Assembly: GCA_023511295.1 (NCBI GenBank)
Contig: JAIMBT010000003.1
Span: forward strand, 124,001 to 188,000
Direction: 5' to 3'
DNA length: 64,000 nucleotides
DNA from: Alicyclobacillus sp.
Lineage (GTDB): Bacteria; Bacillota; Bacilli; Alicyclobacillales; Alicyclobacillaceae
Below the pieces are notes generated by a model. It searched no databases. It was not told where the DNA came from and saw only the letters and a program-made list of their open reading frames with translations. Both the position numbers and the translations under genes were made by a program. Shown piece after piece: positions 16,760 to 25,368 of the stretch. Numbering within the stretch: position 1 is the first letter of the stretch; every line of letters begins with the position of its first letter.

Positions 16760-18334
16760 TTGGATACCCCAGATCTCCCGATGGCCTTCTGTCATCGAAT
16801 GTCGTACCTGCTTGGCGATGAGTGGCCGGAGTTTTCGGCATCGCTGCAGAACGCGGCTTGGCGCGCAGTCCGTCTGCACCGCTGGGCGACGCCGAACCGG
16901 TTGACGGACTGGTCGCGGCATCCATCAGCCGGGGCCGTCTCGGACTCCCCATGCGACGACGGGCTGCAGGGCCAGCGTCCGCCGGATGCCGTCTCGTCGT
17001 TCCTTGCCGTAGGCTGTCCTCTGCCCCTTCCAGTTGAACTGGAAGACCGTCTGACCAGCCCTGTGCCGTGGGCGCCGGACGCATTCTACCTCGCGGCCGA
17101 CCTGCTGTTGGGGAAGACCATCCAGCACGAGGCCGGTGCATTCTACCTGCAGGAACCCTCCGCCATGGCGGTGGTGGAGGCACTGGCGCCCGTACCTGGC
17201 GAGCGGGTGCTCGACCTGTGCGCCGCACCAGGCGGCAAAGCCACCGCCATTGGGCGCGCTTTGGCCGGGACCGGTCTGCTGGTCGCGAACGAGGTGCACC
17301 CGAAGCGCGTGACGGTCCTCGCGCAGAACTTCGAGCGCCTCGGTGTCCCCGGGCTGGTCGTCCATGAGACCGCAGACCGCCTCGCTCAAGCGTGGCCACA
17401 GCAGTTTGACGCCGTCCTCGTCGATGCCCCTTGCTCCGGCGAAGGGATGTTCCGGAAGGACTTCGCTGCGCGCGAGGCGTGGAGCGAGGACGCGCCGGCG
17501 GCGTGTGCCGCCCGCCAGCGCGACATCCTGCGGGCGGCCGTGCGGTTGGTGCGGCCGGGGGGGCGGATCATCTACTCGACGTGCACCTTCAACGCGGAGG
17601 AGAACGAAGGCGTGGTCTCGTGGGCGGTTCGGACACTCCCTGTCACGGTCGAACCGCTGCCGCACTGGCCCGGTTGGTCCGAGGGGCGACCCGAATGGGC
17701 GGACGACCGCTCCGACCTGCGACACACCCGGCGACTCTGGCCACATGTCGGGCGAGGAGAAGGCCATTTCATCGCGCGGTTGCGCGTGACAGCTGCCTGC
17801 GACGCGCGAAGCGCCAGCGAAACGGGAGAAGGCGTTCCCCGCCCGCGCCACCGCCGCCAACCGGTTGCGGGCGCTCGAGCCGAACGGGAACTGTGGAACG
17901 AGTGGGCTGCCGAGGCGACATGCTCGGCGCTCGCCGCGGCGTGGCGACAGCCGGTACAGCAAGGCGGCGTGTGGTTTGCGCCGCCGCCGGCCGACCTGCC
18001 GCTGACGGGACTGCACGTCCTGCGTCCCGGGATTCCCCTCGGCACGGCGAGTGGAACGCGCTGGATACCACACCACGCGCTGGCGATGGCCCTCTCCCCA
18101 CGCGCGGCAGCCCGCACCGTCTGCACCTCACCGACGGAGGCCGCGGCGTGGCTCCGCGGAGAAGCGTTGGAACGCGGAGGTCTTTCCCCCACTTGGCACT
18201 GGGTGCACGCGGGCGGGCTTCCCATGGGCTGGGGCAAGGCTGCCGGAGACCGCGTCAACAACCATGTGCCGAAAGGGCTGCGCAAGGCCGGTCTGCGGGA
18301 TGCGGTGGAAGTGGTGCAAAACGCGATGGCGTAG
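16760..18334 (+). CDS. rsmF: rRNA (cytosine-C5) methyltransferase, RsmF/YebU-like
   Basis: NOL1/NOP2/Sun-family SAM methyltransferase, 524 residues. Motif I is DLCAAPGGKATAIG, motif IV DAPCSGEGMF with one catalytic Cys, and motif VI STCTFNAEEN with the second. The C-terminal third is the RsmF ferredoxin-like plus PUA-like RNA-binding part (HWVHAGGLPMGWGK, NNHVPKGLR). TTG 16760 with GGAGG eight bases upstream is preferred; ATG 16781 is possible. It should methylate a 16S rRNA cytosine. Confidence 0.9.
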   Translation: MDTPDLPMAFCHRMSYLLGDEWPEFSASLQNAAWRAVRLHRWATPNRLTDWSRHPSAGAVSDSPCDDGLQGQRPPDAVSSFLAVGCPLPLPVELEDRLTSPVPWAPDAFYLAADLLLGKTIQHEAGAFYLQEPSAMAVVEALAPVPGERVLDLCAAPGGKATAIGRALAGTGLLVANEVHPKRVTVLAQNFERLGVPGLVVHETADRLAQAWPQQFDAVLVDAPCSGEGMFRKDFAAREAWSEDAPAACAARQRDILRAAVRLVRPGGRIIYSTCTFNAEENEGVVSWAVRTLPVTVEPLPHWPGWSEGRPEWADDRSDLRHTRRLWPHVGRGEGHFIARLRVTAACDARSASETGEGVPRPRHRRQPVAGARAERELWNEWAAEATCSALAAAWRQPVQQGGVWFAPPPADLPLTGLHVLRPGIPLGTASGTRWIPHHALAMALSPRAAARTVCTSPTEAAAWLRGEALERGGLSPTWHWVHAGGLPMGWGKAAGDRVNNHVPKGLRKAGLRDAVEVVQNAMA

Positions 18335-18401
18335 CCGCCTGTCCGAGGCGGACCGCCATCGCACGACGCCCTGTCGCAGTACCCCTGCCGAAGCCTCCGC
18401 G

Positions 18402-19592
18402 TCAGCGCGCGAGGTTTTCGACCACCATGGCAATCCCCTGCCCACCGCCGATGCACAGTGAGGCCACCCCGTAGCGCTCCGAGCGGGCCCGCAACTCGTA
18501 GAGCAGCGTCAACAGAAGCCGCGCCCCACTCGCACCGACCGGGTGCCCCAGAGCGATGGCACCGCCGTTGACGTTGGTCCGCTCCCGCGGAAGCTGCAAC
18601 TCGCGCTCGACACTCAGGTACTGGGCGGCAAACGCCTCGTTGACCTCCCACAGCGCGATATCCGCCGGAGTGAGGCCCGCTCGTTTGAGTGCGCGGCGCA
18701 CGGCTGGCACGGGGCCGATGCCCATGTACGCAGGGTCCACCCCAGCCACGCCGTAGCTGACCACTCGCCCCAGCACTGGCCACTCCCGCTCCGCCGCGAT
18801 GGAAGCCGCGGCAATCACGAGCGCCGCGGCTCCATCGTTGATGCCGCTCGAGTTGCCGGCCGTGACCGTCCCGTCGGCGAGGAACGCGGGACGCAGGCGC
18901 GACAGCCCCGCCATCGACGCGTCGGTTCGGATGTGCTCGTCGTCCGCCACCAGTCGCTCACCGCGCCGATCTGTCACTGGGACCGGCACAATCTCCTCCG
19001 CCAGGCGTCCAACCTTCGCTGCCGCCGCGGCGCGTTGGTGACTCAGCAACGCAAATTCGTCCTGCTCTTCTCGCGAGACGCGATACCGGTTGGCGAGGTT
19101 TTCCGCCGTGATGCCCATCGGACAGTTGCTGTGGCAGTCCGTGAGGACTTCGCTCAACATGTCGATCGCGACGGCATCCCCCATCCGATAGCCAAAACGG
19201 GCACCGCGCAAGACGTAGGGCGTGAGGCTCATCGACTCTGCTCCACCGACCAACCCGACCCGGCTGTCGCCCAACCGGATGTCCTTCGCCGCGGTCAGCA
19301 CGGCTTGTAGACCGGACCCACACAACCGGTTGACGGTCAGTGCGGGCACTTCTTCGGGCACACCCGCACTCAAGCCGACATGACGCGCCAGATAGGCGGC
19401 ACCGTTGTGGGACTGAATGACGCTTCCGAACACCACGTTGTCGACCATCTCCGGCTCCACACCGGCACGCCGTAGCGCCTCCGCCGCAGCGATGCTGCCG
19501 AGTCGCGTCGCGGTTTCAGCGGCGAGCGACCCGCCAAAGGAACCAAACGGCGTACGAGCCCCGTCCAGAATCACCACGTCTTCCACGGTCAT
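18402..19592 (-). CDS. Thiolase (acetyl-CoA acyltransferase)
   Basis: Thiolase-fold enzyme, 396 residues. The nucleophilic Cys is in NRLCGSGLQ, the histidine block is GGAIALGHPVGASGAR, and the second Cys is in CIGGGQG. NEAFAAQ is present as usual. Biosynthetic and degradative types cannot be separated by eye. ATG 19592 or GTG 19586 both follow GGAGGAGG. It is monocistronic, about 4.3 kb from the ACAD operon, and could supply the thiolytic step for that pathway or for the paa pathway (inference). Confidence 0.93.
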   Translation of the reverse strand: MTVEDVVILDGARTPFGSFGGSLAAETATRLGSIAAAEALRRAGVEPEMVDNVVFGSVIQSHNGAAYLARHVGLSAGVPEEVPALTVNRLCGSGLQAVLTAAKDIRLGDSRVGLVGGAESMSLTPYVLRGARFGYRMGDAVAIDMLSEVLTDCHSNCPMGITAENLANRYRVSREEQDEFALLSHQRAAAAAKVGRLAEEIVPVPVTDRRGERLVADDEHIRTDASMAGLSRLRPAFLADGTVTAGNSSGINDGAAALVIAAASIAAEREWPVLGRVVSYGVAGVDPAYMGIGPVPAVRRALKRAGLTPADIALWEVNEAFAAQYLSVERELQLPRERTNVNGGAIALGHPVGASGARLLLTLLYELRARSERYGVASLCIGGGQGIAMVVENLAR

Positions 19593-19686
19593 TCCTCCTC
19601 CATTCACCTTGTCTTTCCATTATCTCACGAAATTCGTAAGCGGAAAGTGGCGCCCCGGCGGAAATTTGGCCGCCAGCGTCGGTGGA

Positions 19687-19715
19687 ATTGTATACATTAA
19701 ACTACGGGATAAGAA
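19687..19715 (-). promoter_or_regulatory. Putative promoter of the thiolase gene
   Basis: Minus strand: TTCTTA (19710-19715), 17-base spacer, TACAAT (19687-19692), about 95 bases before the thiolase start. Confidence 0.35.
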
Positions 19716-19731
19716 ATGTAATAACGGCGTA

Positions 19732-19760
19732 TTGATCTTTTTAATGTCAAGATCAATAAT
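19732..19760 (+). promoter_or_regulatory. Promoter with overlapping palindrome, DUF2089 gene
   Basis: TTGATC (19732-19737), 17-base spacer, AATAAT (19755-19760). A perfect 8-bp inverted repeat TTGATCTT-N9-AAGATCAA (19732-19756) covers the -35 and spacer, where a repressor would block polymerase. The leader is about 48 bases with GGAGG before ATG 19815. Confidence 0.5.
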
Positions 19761-19814
19761 GACGGTAACCGAACCGAACGGCAGCCAGCTGCCGCATCCC
19801 CCGGAGGTGACGAC

Positions 19815-20210
19815 ATGGCGTACCCTGCACCGACCCACTGTCCGGCCTGCTCCGAAGTGCTGGAGGTCACCGAACTGACCTGCCCGCGCTGTGCCACCCG
19901 TGTTCAAGGCGTATTCACAGCCTCCAGGCTCAGCCGCCTGACGGTGGACCAGTTGAACTTTGTCGAGGTATTCCTGCGCTGCCGCGGCAACATCCGCGAG
20001 GTGGAGCGAGACCTGAAGATCTCCTACCCGACGGTGCGCACGCGGTTGGATCAAATCCTGCAGGCCATGGGACTATCGGATGCACCGGCAGAGTGGCCGG
20101 CCGCAGCGGACACCAGCGGCCCGACCACAGACGTCCTCGAGGCCCTGGACGCCGGCAACCTCTCGTTCGAAGAGGCACTGGCGCGACTGCGCGGGAAAGA
20201 GCGCCTGTAG
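19815..20210 (+). CDS. DUF2089-family Zn-ribbon/HTH protein
   Basis: Small putative DNA-binding protein, 131 residues. An N-terminal zinc ribbon (CPAC at 9-12, CPRC at 23-26) is followed by a helix-turn-helix region (FVEVFLRCRGNIREVERDLKISYPTVRTRLDQIL, about 49-82). A short C-terminal helical segment (DVLEALDAGNLSFEEALARL) resembles the N-terminus of the next gene's product. It is followed after 99 bases by the DUF4097 gene, a known neighbourhood. It may bind the palindrome in its own promoter (inference). Confidence 0.85.
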   Translation: MAYPAPTHCPACSEVLEVTELTCPRCATRVQGVFTASRLSRLTVDQLNFVEVFLRCRGNIREVERDLKISYPTVRTRLDQILQAMGLSDAPAEWPAAADTSGPTTDVLEALDAGNLSFEEALARLRGKERL

Positions 20211-20309
20211 GTCGCTGCGCCACAGCCAAACGGCGGCTGCGCGCGGACACGTGCCGTCGACCCTGGCGGTGGCCATTTCCACCCAATCCACGAGAAGGAG
20301 CGGACTGCT

Positions 20310-21290
20310 TTGAACGAGCGAATGAAGATCTTGCAAATGTTGAGCGACGGGAAAATCACGCCTGAGCAAGCCGAATCGCTGTTAAACGCGCTGGAGGGGG
20401 ACGAGAGCAAGCGCAACTTCCGCATCTTGAACCGCCCGGCGCTGGATGACCTGCGGAGTCTCGGCGCGCAAATCAGCGCAACCGTCACACAATCCCTGTC
20501 TGAAGCGCGCCGCGCGTTGGAGGGGCAAATGGACATCTTCTCCCTCGCGTCGCCGTCCGTCGCGGTGACGGAGGACGTCGCGCTGCCCCTCAACATCCAA
20601 CGTTTGACCGCGCAAACGACCAACGGCGCCGTTCAGGTCTTCCAGTACGATGAGCCGTACGTGCGCATCCACGTCCGCGGTCAGGCCAAGACGCACAGCA
20701 TGAACGATGCCAAGCGGGCCCTCGCAGCCGCCATCCAGACCGAAGAGCGCGAGGACGCCTACCACTTGACCATCATCCACGGAGAACGGGATGCCGACAA
20801 AGGGGCCCAGCTCATCGGCGCACACCTGGATATCTACGTGCCAAAGACGTTCAAGGAGTTGTACCTGCGGACCCACAACGGCCGGATGTCGGTCGACAGC
20901 GTCTCCTGCGACGACCTGCGGCTGGAAACTGTCAACGGGTCCGTCTCACTGTACCGCACCCAAGCCGAACGCATCCATGTGCAGGCGGAAAACGGAGGTA
21001 TCGAACTGGTGGACTCCGTGACCAACCGCTGCCGCAACCTGTCCGCGCAGACGAAGAACGGCAGTATCACGCTCGACCGCCTGGACGAACGGGTTCGGGT
21101 TGCGGGTCGGGCCCGGACCTCGTTGGGGCGGATTCAGGTGTCGCACCCGAGCGTGGTCGCCACGTTTGACGACGAAAACAAGCGCACCGTGGCCTACCTC
21201 GAACCCGTCGGTCGGGACGACGGCGAGAACGCGACCGCCGAAACGCGCGTGCACCTCGAGACCCGAAACGGTTCCATCCGCATCAAGTGA
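20310..21290 (+). CDS. DUF4097-family beta-helix protein with SHOCT-like N-terminus
   Basis: Protein of 326 residues. Residues 1-30 (ILQMLSDGKITPEQAESLL) form a SHOCT-like helical motif. Residues about 90-326 show the repeated TxNGxxxV strands of DUF4097 (TTNGAVQVF, THNGRMSV, TVNGSVSL, AENGGIEL, TKNGSITL, TRNGSIRI), a right-handed parallel beta-helix pattern. No signal peptide or membrane helix is seen. The start is TTG 20310 after AAGGAG. Relatives in Bacillus (YvlB type) lie in envelope-stress operons; a similar role is inference. Confidence 0.85.
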   Translation: MNERMKILQMLSDGKITPEQAESLLNALEGDESKRNFRILNRPALDDLRSLGAQISATVTQSLSEARRALEGQMDIFSLASPSVAVTEDVALPLNIQRLTAQTTNGAVQVFQYDEPYVRIHVRGQAKTHSMNDAKRALAAAIQTEEREDAYHLTIIHGERDADKGAQLIGAHLDIYVPKTFKELYLRTHNGRMSVDSVSCDDLRLETVNGSVSLYRTQAERIHVQAENGGIELVDSVTNRCRNLSAQTKNGSITLDRLDERVRVAGRARTSLGRIQVSHPSVVATFDDENKRTVAYLEPVGRDDGENATAETRVHLETRNGSIRIK

Positions 21291-21343
21291 GGACGTGGCA
21301 CGCGCACCGTCCCCATCAACCCGAGCCACCCTCGACCCATGCA

Positions 21344-21393
21344 CGCACAAACCACCTGCGCCGCCGTCAAGGGCGGCGCAGGTGGTTTGTGCG
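21344..21393. terminator. Very long perfect hairpin after the DUF4097 gene
   Basis: The arms 21344-21365 and 21372-21393 are perfectly complementary over 22 bp with a six-base loop. It lies 54 bases after the DUF4097 stop. No T run follows, so it may end transcription, protect RNA ends, or do both. Confidence 0.65.
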
Positions 21394-21481
21394 CGGTGCC
21401 TCGGAGCCTCCGCACAGAGGCATACGTTGCGAAGAAACGGGAAAGCTTTCCTCAACACCGATGCAGAGGAAGTGAACGACC

Positions 21482-21625
21482 GTGGACCGCTCGCACCCGC
21501 TGTATCTCGCCGCTGCCATCGTCTTCGCTCTGCTGCTGCAGTTTGTCCTGCTGTGGAAACTTCGCCGGTCCCTGCCCGCGCAACCGCCGGTGGAAGAGGG
21601 AAAGGACCCGGAGACCGGTCCCTGA
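21482..21625 (+). CDS. Small single-pass membrane protein, 47 residues
   Basis: GTG start after AGAGGAAG. One hydrophobic helix at about residues 6-23 (LYLAAAIVFALLLQFVLLW) is flanked by a basic stretch KLRRS and an acidic, proline-rich tail. The topology would be tail inside by the positive-inside rule. It is not recognised as a named family. It lies 88 bases after a strong hairpin and converges with the aminotransferase gene. Confidence 0.5.
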   Translation: MDRSHPLYLAAAIVFALLLQFVLLWKLRRSLPAQPPVEEGKDPETGP

Positions 21626-21740
21626 AAGCCGACCGTGGCGCCTGCGACGCCGTTCCCGGTGGAGAGAGGCCAGCGACCCGCCGCCCGGTCCAGGGTGAGC
21701 CTTTCGTGTCCAGAGCCAGCGTCAGAACCGGGCGGACCGG

Positions 21741-22895
21741 TCAGGTCCCCTTCTGCAGGAAGGTCACGAGGCGTTCGACGTCGTCCTCCGAGTTGTAGTA
21801 CGCCGTGGATGCGCGGACCACATTCAGGTGTTCGACATTGCGAAGCCAGATTCCGCGTTCAGCTGCCTCCGACACAATGCGGCTGGCGGGCACGTCGCGC
21901 ACGCGGAAGCTGACGATGCCTGCGCGACTCTCCCGCGGCGTCAGCACCTCCACCCCGGACACGTCCAGCAGGTGGTCGAGCAGGGCTCCGGAGAGTCCGT
22001 GGATGCGCGTGTATACGTAGTCCCAGCCCACCTGTACGCGGGCAAACCGGAGGCTCTCCAGCCATCCCGCCCAACTCGGCAGACCCGTGAATCCGTGTTC
22101 AAACCGCCGCGCTCCCGGCTTCGGCAGAAAGTACCCTTCGAGCGAATGGGGCTGGGCAGGGTGCAGGGACGCTCCGCCCACGTAGGTCAAGTGCAACCGG
22201 GCCTGTACGCCCGGGCGCACGAACAGCGCTCCGACGCCATCCGGGCCGCAGAGCCACTTTTGCCCTGGGAATGCGTAAAAGTCAATCTTCGTGCTCCCGA
22301 GGTCCAGGTACTCCGCCCCCGCACCCTGCGCGCCGTCGACCAAGCAGAGCACGCCCTGCTGGTGCGCGGTCAGCGCAATCCGCTCAATCGGCAGGCGCTG
22401 CCCCGTTTCATACGACACGTGTGAACACACCACCAGCCGGGTACGTGGCGTGAGCGCAGCGCGAAAGGCCGCCAGCGTGTCGTCCGCACTGCGGGACACC
22501 TCAAACTGGCGAAGCGTGACCCCTCGGCGCAGGCGCTGCGCGAATACCGGCATCATCCCACCCGCATGCTCGGTGGTGCTGTATAGGACCTCGTCGCCAG
22601 GCTGAAGGTCGAGGCCCCACAGCACGATGTTGATGCCGTGCGTGGTGCTGTCCGTCAACGCGATGGACGTTTCGGGAACATGCAGGAGCGCTGCCAGTTG
22701 TTCCACCACGCCAGCCTGAACCTCCGCCAGCTCTTGCCAATACCCGTGCAATCTGCCTCGCTGTGTCCAGTCGTCCACCCGTTCCTTCATCCGCTCCGCG
22801 GCGACATCCGGAATCGCGCCAAAGGTGGCGGTGTTCAGATACGTACTGGTGCGCACGGCCGGGAAGTGTCGGCGTACGTTGTCGACTAGCGCCAT
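21741..22895 (-). CDS. Class V aminotransferase, cysteine-desulfurase-like
   Basis: PLP enzyme, 384 residues from ATG 22895 (GGAGAGGAG upstream). Motifs are THGINIVLWGL (cofactor phosphate), STTEHAGGMMPV, SHVSYETGQRLPI, LVDGAQGAGAE (Asp to the pyridine N) and the Schiff-base Lys in FPGQKWLCGPDGVG. No active-site cysteine loop typical of NifS is obvious. The group includes isopenicillin-N-epimerase-like and selenocysteine-lyase-like enzymes. The substrate is unknown. An SDR gene lies 48 bases upstream on the same strand. Confidence 0.85.
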   Translation of the reverse strand: MALVDNVRRHFPAVRTSTYLNTATFGAIPDVAAERMKERVDDWTQRGRLHGYWQELAEVQAGVVEQLAALLHVPETSIALTDSTTHGINIVLWGLDLQPGDEVLYSTTEHAGGMMPVFAQRLRRGVTLRQFEVSRSADDTLAAFRAALTPRTRLVVCSHVSYETGQRLPIERIALTAHQQGVLCLVDGAQGAGAEYLDLGSTKIDFYAFPGQKWLCGPDGVGALFVRPGVQARLHLTYVGGASLHPAQPHSLEGYFLPKPGARRFEHGFTGLPSWAGWLESLRFARVQVGWDYVYTRIHGLSGALLDHLLDVSGVEVLTPRESRAGIVSFRVRDVPASRIVSEAAERGIWLRNVEHLNVVRASTAYYNSEDDVERLVTFLQKGT

Positions 22896-22943
22896 CCTGG
22901 ACTCTCCTCTCCATGTCCCAGTTCCCACCAAATTCAGTCCGAA

Positions 22944-23723
22944 TCACAGCGGCCGCGCTGCGTCCAACTCGCGTACCGGCACGCCGCCGGTGACGGACAC
23001 GATGCTGCCACTGACCGATCCGCTGTTCGGCTGCAGCAGTTGCGCCACCACGCGGGCCACATCTCCTCCCACCAAGGTCGGCGTGAGTGAAGGAAACCCA
23101 GCCCCCGAATCCTCGCCAGCCTGTGGCGTCAGACGCTCCTTTTGCGTGTTGCGCAGATCTCCCGGGCATACCATGTTCGCGGTGATCCCATACGGAGCCT
23201 CCTCCGCGGCAATCGACCGGACGAGCGACGCCAGCGCCGCCTTGGCAGCGGCGTACGGTGCGCGATACCGCCAGCCCGCGGCTTGCTCTGCGCCGTCGCT
23301 GCCGAGCGCCACAATCCGCCCATACCCTTCGGTCCGCATCGCGGGGAGCGCCCACTGCACGAGCCATCGAAACGCCTCCACGTTGCCCACCCAAAGACGT
23401 GCCCAATCGCCATCCGAATACTCTGCGAATGGCCGTCGCACGAAGGAGAACGGCCCGTAGTTGTGGACCACTGCCTGGGGCATGCCGAAACACGCTTCCA
23501 CACGGCCGAGTGCGGCTCGCGTGCTCTGTGCGTCCTGCAGGTTGGCCTCCACGCCGACGCACGTCCGCCCAAGCGCGCGTCCCTCAGCCTCGAGCGCGCG
23601 GGCGGCTTGCTCACTCGTTCGGTACGTGAACGCCACGGACCAGCCGGCGTCGAGCAGGGTCCGCACGATGGCCCGACCGATGCCGCGGGCCCCTGCTGTC
23701 ACCAGCACTCGCTGTTCTCGCAT
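22944..23723 (-). CDS. SDR-family oxidoreductase
   Basis: Short-chain dehydrogenase, 259 residues. The nucleotide loop is TAGARGIG. The usual NNAG is HNYG here, the catalytic pair is in YAAAKAAL and the loop after it is VCPGDLRN. The odd NAG replacement and a long insertion near 205-225 set it apart from FabG enzymes. It is placed just upstream of the class V aminotransferase and 32 bases after the methyltransferase stop, so the three may be co-transcribed. Confidence 0.82.
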   Translation of the reverse strand: MREQRVLVTAGARGIGRAIVRTLLDAGWSVAFTYRTSEQAARALEAEGRALGRTCVGVEANLQDAQSTRAALGRVEACFGMPQAVVHNYGPFSFVRRPFAEYSDGDWARLWVGNVEAFRWLVQWALPAMRTEGYGRIVALGSDGAEQAAGWRYRAPYAAAKAALASLVRSIAAEEAPYGITANMVCPGDLRNTQKERLTPQAGEDSGAGFPSLTPTLVGGDVARVVAQLLQPNSGSVSGSIVSVTGGVPVRELDAARPL

Positions 23724-23755
23724 GAGGGCGTCCCGCCTTTCTGCACCTCATCATA

Positions 23756-25249
23756 TCACACATCGCGAACTTGAACGGAGGGGCGTCGGCCGCGCACCAT
23801 CACCGTCGGCATCTCCAGCGTGCGCTGCGCGAGCGGAAATTTCCGGCACACGTCGCGCCCACGGTCCACGAGCTCGCGCACCAGTGTCACCTGGTCGTCC
23901 CACGGCAAATGGGCCAACTCCGTCTGAAAGAAGCGCACGCCGCGCACCAGGTGTTGAACGACGCGCTCCGGGTCGTCGAACACCCAGCGCAGCGTACAAA
24001 CGTCCATCTCCAGGTCGCACAGACCCACCGACTGAAACCAGTTGGTCAAGCGGTCCACGCTGGGCAGGTAGTCCCGCACATCCATCCCGCGATGGCGCGC
24101 AATCAGCTCAAAGACCGGCTCAAACCACTCGACGAAAAACGGCCGCCACAGGTCTGCCTGTACGGTCTGAAACACCGAAACGATACCGCCTGGCCGAACG
24201 GCGCGGCGCATCTCCGAAAGGACGCGGAGTGGGTCCGCGAAGTGGATGAGTGCCGTCCCCAGCGCGAGGTCGAACCACCCGTCCGGAAACGGCAGGTCAT
24301 CCGCTGGCGCCTGCACCAGGTCGACGTGTCCCGGTCGGCCCATGGCTTCGTACTTCCGCCTCGCTTGTTCGAGCATGCCCGGCGAGGCGTGGGCGGCCGT
24401 CAGGTGCCCGCCCCGCTCCAGATGTGTCGCCAGCCCCGTGTCCAAGGTGAGAGCGCCTGCCCCGCAGCCCACCTCCAGCAGCCGAGCGTCGGGTGGGACG
24501 TTCAACCACGCGAGGTAGCGGCGACGGAGCGCGTCCACATCCGGCCAGACGGCGGCGCACAGCGCATCCCAGTCTTCCATCCGCTCAAACTGGAAGACGG
24601 CACTGAGGGTGACCCGCTGGTCGAAATAGCCAGACGCCTCCAGGGCGTCCCGGACCTCCCGGTAGCGCTCCACGCCGAGGCGGGTTAGCTGGATGACGCG
24701 GTCGCCGCGGACCTGCCGCAGACGTACCATGTCGAGCGCCATGCTGAGTAGAAGGTGGGTATCCAGACTCTCCGGGAGATACGGATAGTGGCGAGCGCCG
24801 CTGAGAAAATCCGACTCGCGCAGGCGCTTGTGCAGTACCAGCGGTTGCAGAAAGTCGTATTCCGCCACCGCCACGTACACCCGGTACAGCGCCGCCACGC
24901 CGCGGCTCTGAAGCCATCGCTCGAGTAGGCGCGCAGCGTCCAACACGTCGTCCGGTCCGATACGCACGGACCCGGTCCGGTGATGCGAGCGCCAGATGGC
25001 GGTTGACACCGATGCGTCGACCACGCACCGCTCCATCAGCGCCGGCGTGAACGGCACGTACTCCAGCTGGGTCGGGAGGTCCTCCGACTGGCACCAGCCC
25101 GCGAGCAGGTGCTCCGCCCGCTCACGGGCGGTCTGCCAGACCGCTTGCGCGCAGGCGTCGGCGTAGGTGTGCGTCAGGAGCGGATCGACAAAGATGCCGA
25201 CAGCCTGCATATCCCTGAGATTGTCGCGGATGAGCGTTCCGATGCTCAC
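23756..25249 (-). CDS. Large SAM-dependent methyltransferase with unknown N-terminal domain
   Basis: Protein of 497 residues from GTG 25249 (AAGGTGG ten bases upstream). Residues about 1-255 show no recognised domain but are helix-rich. Residues about 260-440 are a class I methyltransferase: motif I LLEVGCGAGALTLD, then GMLEQARRKYE, and the LALGTALIHFADP stretch. At the end of strand 2, where an acidic residue normally holds the SAM ribose, the sequence reads TAAHAS, which is unusual. It is divergent from the small unknown gene at 25369 across a palindrome. Substrate unknown. Confidence 0.75.
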   Translation of the reverse strand: MSIGTLIRDNLRDMQAVGIFVDPLLTHTYADACAQAVWQTARERAEHLLAGWCQSEDLPTQLEYVPFTPALMERCVVDASVSTAIWRSHHRTGSVRIGPDDVLDAARLLERWLQSRGVAALYRVYVAVAEYDFLQPLVLHKRLRESDFLSGARHYPYLPESLDTHLLLSMALDMVRLRQVRGDRVIQLTRLGVERYREVRDALEASGYFDQRVTLSAVFQFERMEDWDALCAAVWPDVDALRRRYLAWLNVPPDARLLEVGCGAGALTLDTGLATHLERGGHLTAAHASPGMLEQARRKYEAMGRPGHVDLVQAPADDLPFPDGWFDLALGTALIHFADPLRVLSEMRRAVRPGGIVSVFQTVQADLWRPFFVEWFEPVFELIARHRGMDVRDYLPSVDRLTNWFQSVGLCDLEMDVCTLRWVFDDPERVVQHLVRGVRFFQTELAHLPWDDQVTLVRELVDRGRDVCRKFPLAQRTLEMPTVMVRGRRPSVQVRDV

Positions 25250-25303
25250 GTTTACACAACCACCTTGACAGGTGCTGCCCGGTTCCCTGCGGCTGGCGCA
25301 AAC

Positions 25304-25333
25304 GTACCACGCGAGCCGCGGCAACGTGGTACG
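25304..25333. repeat. Hyphenated palindrome in a divergent promoter region
   Basis: Arms CGTACCACG (25304-25312) and CGTGGTACG (25325-25333) are perfect inverted repeats around a 12-base spacer that contains CCGCGG. The right arm runs into a -10-like TACGAT (25330-25335) for the plus-strand gene. A candidate operator. Confidence 0.55.
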
Positions 25334-25368
25334 ATATCAGACAGCAAAGACAGCGGGGGTGATTCCGC

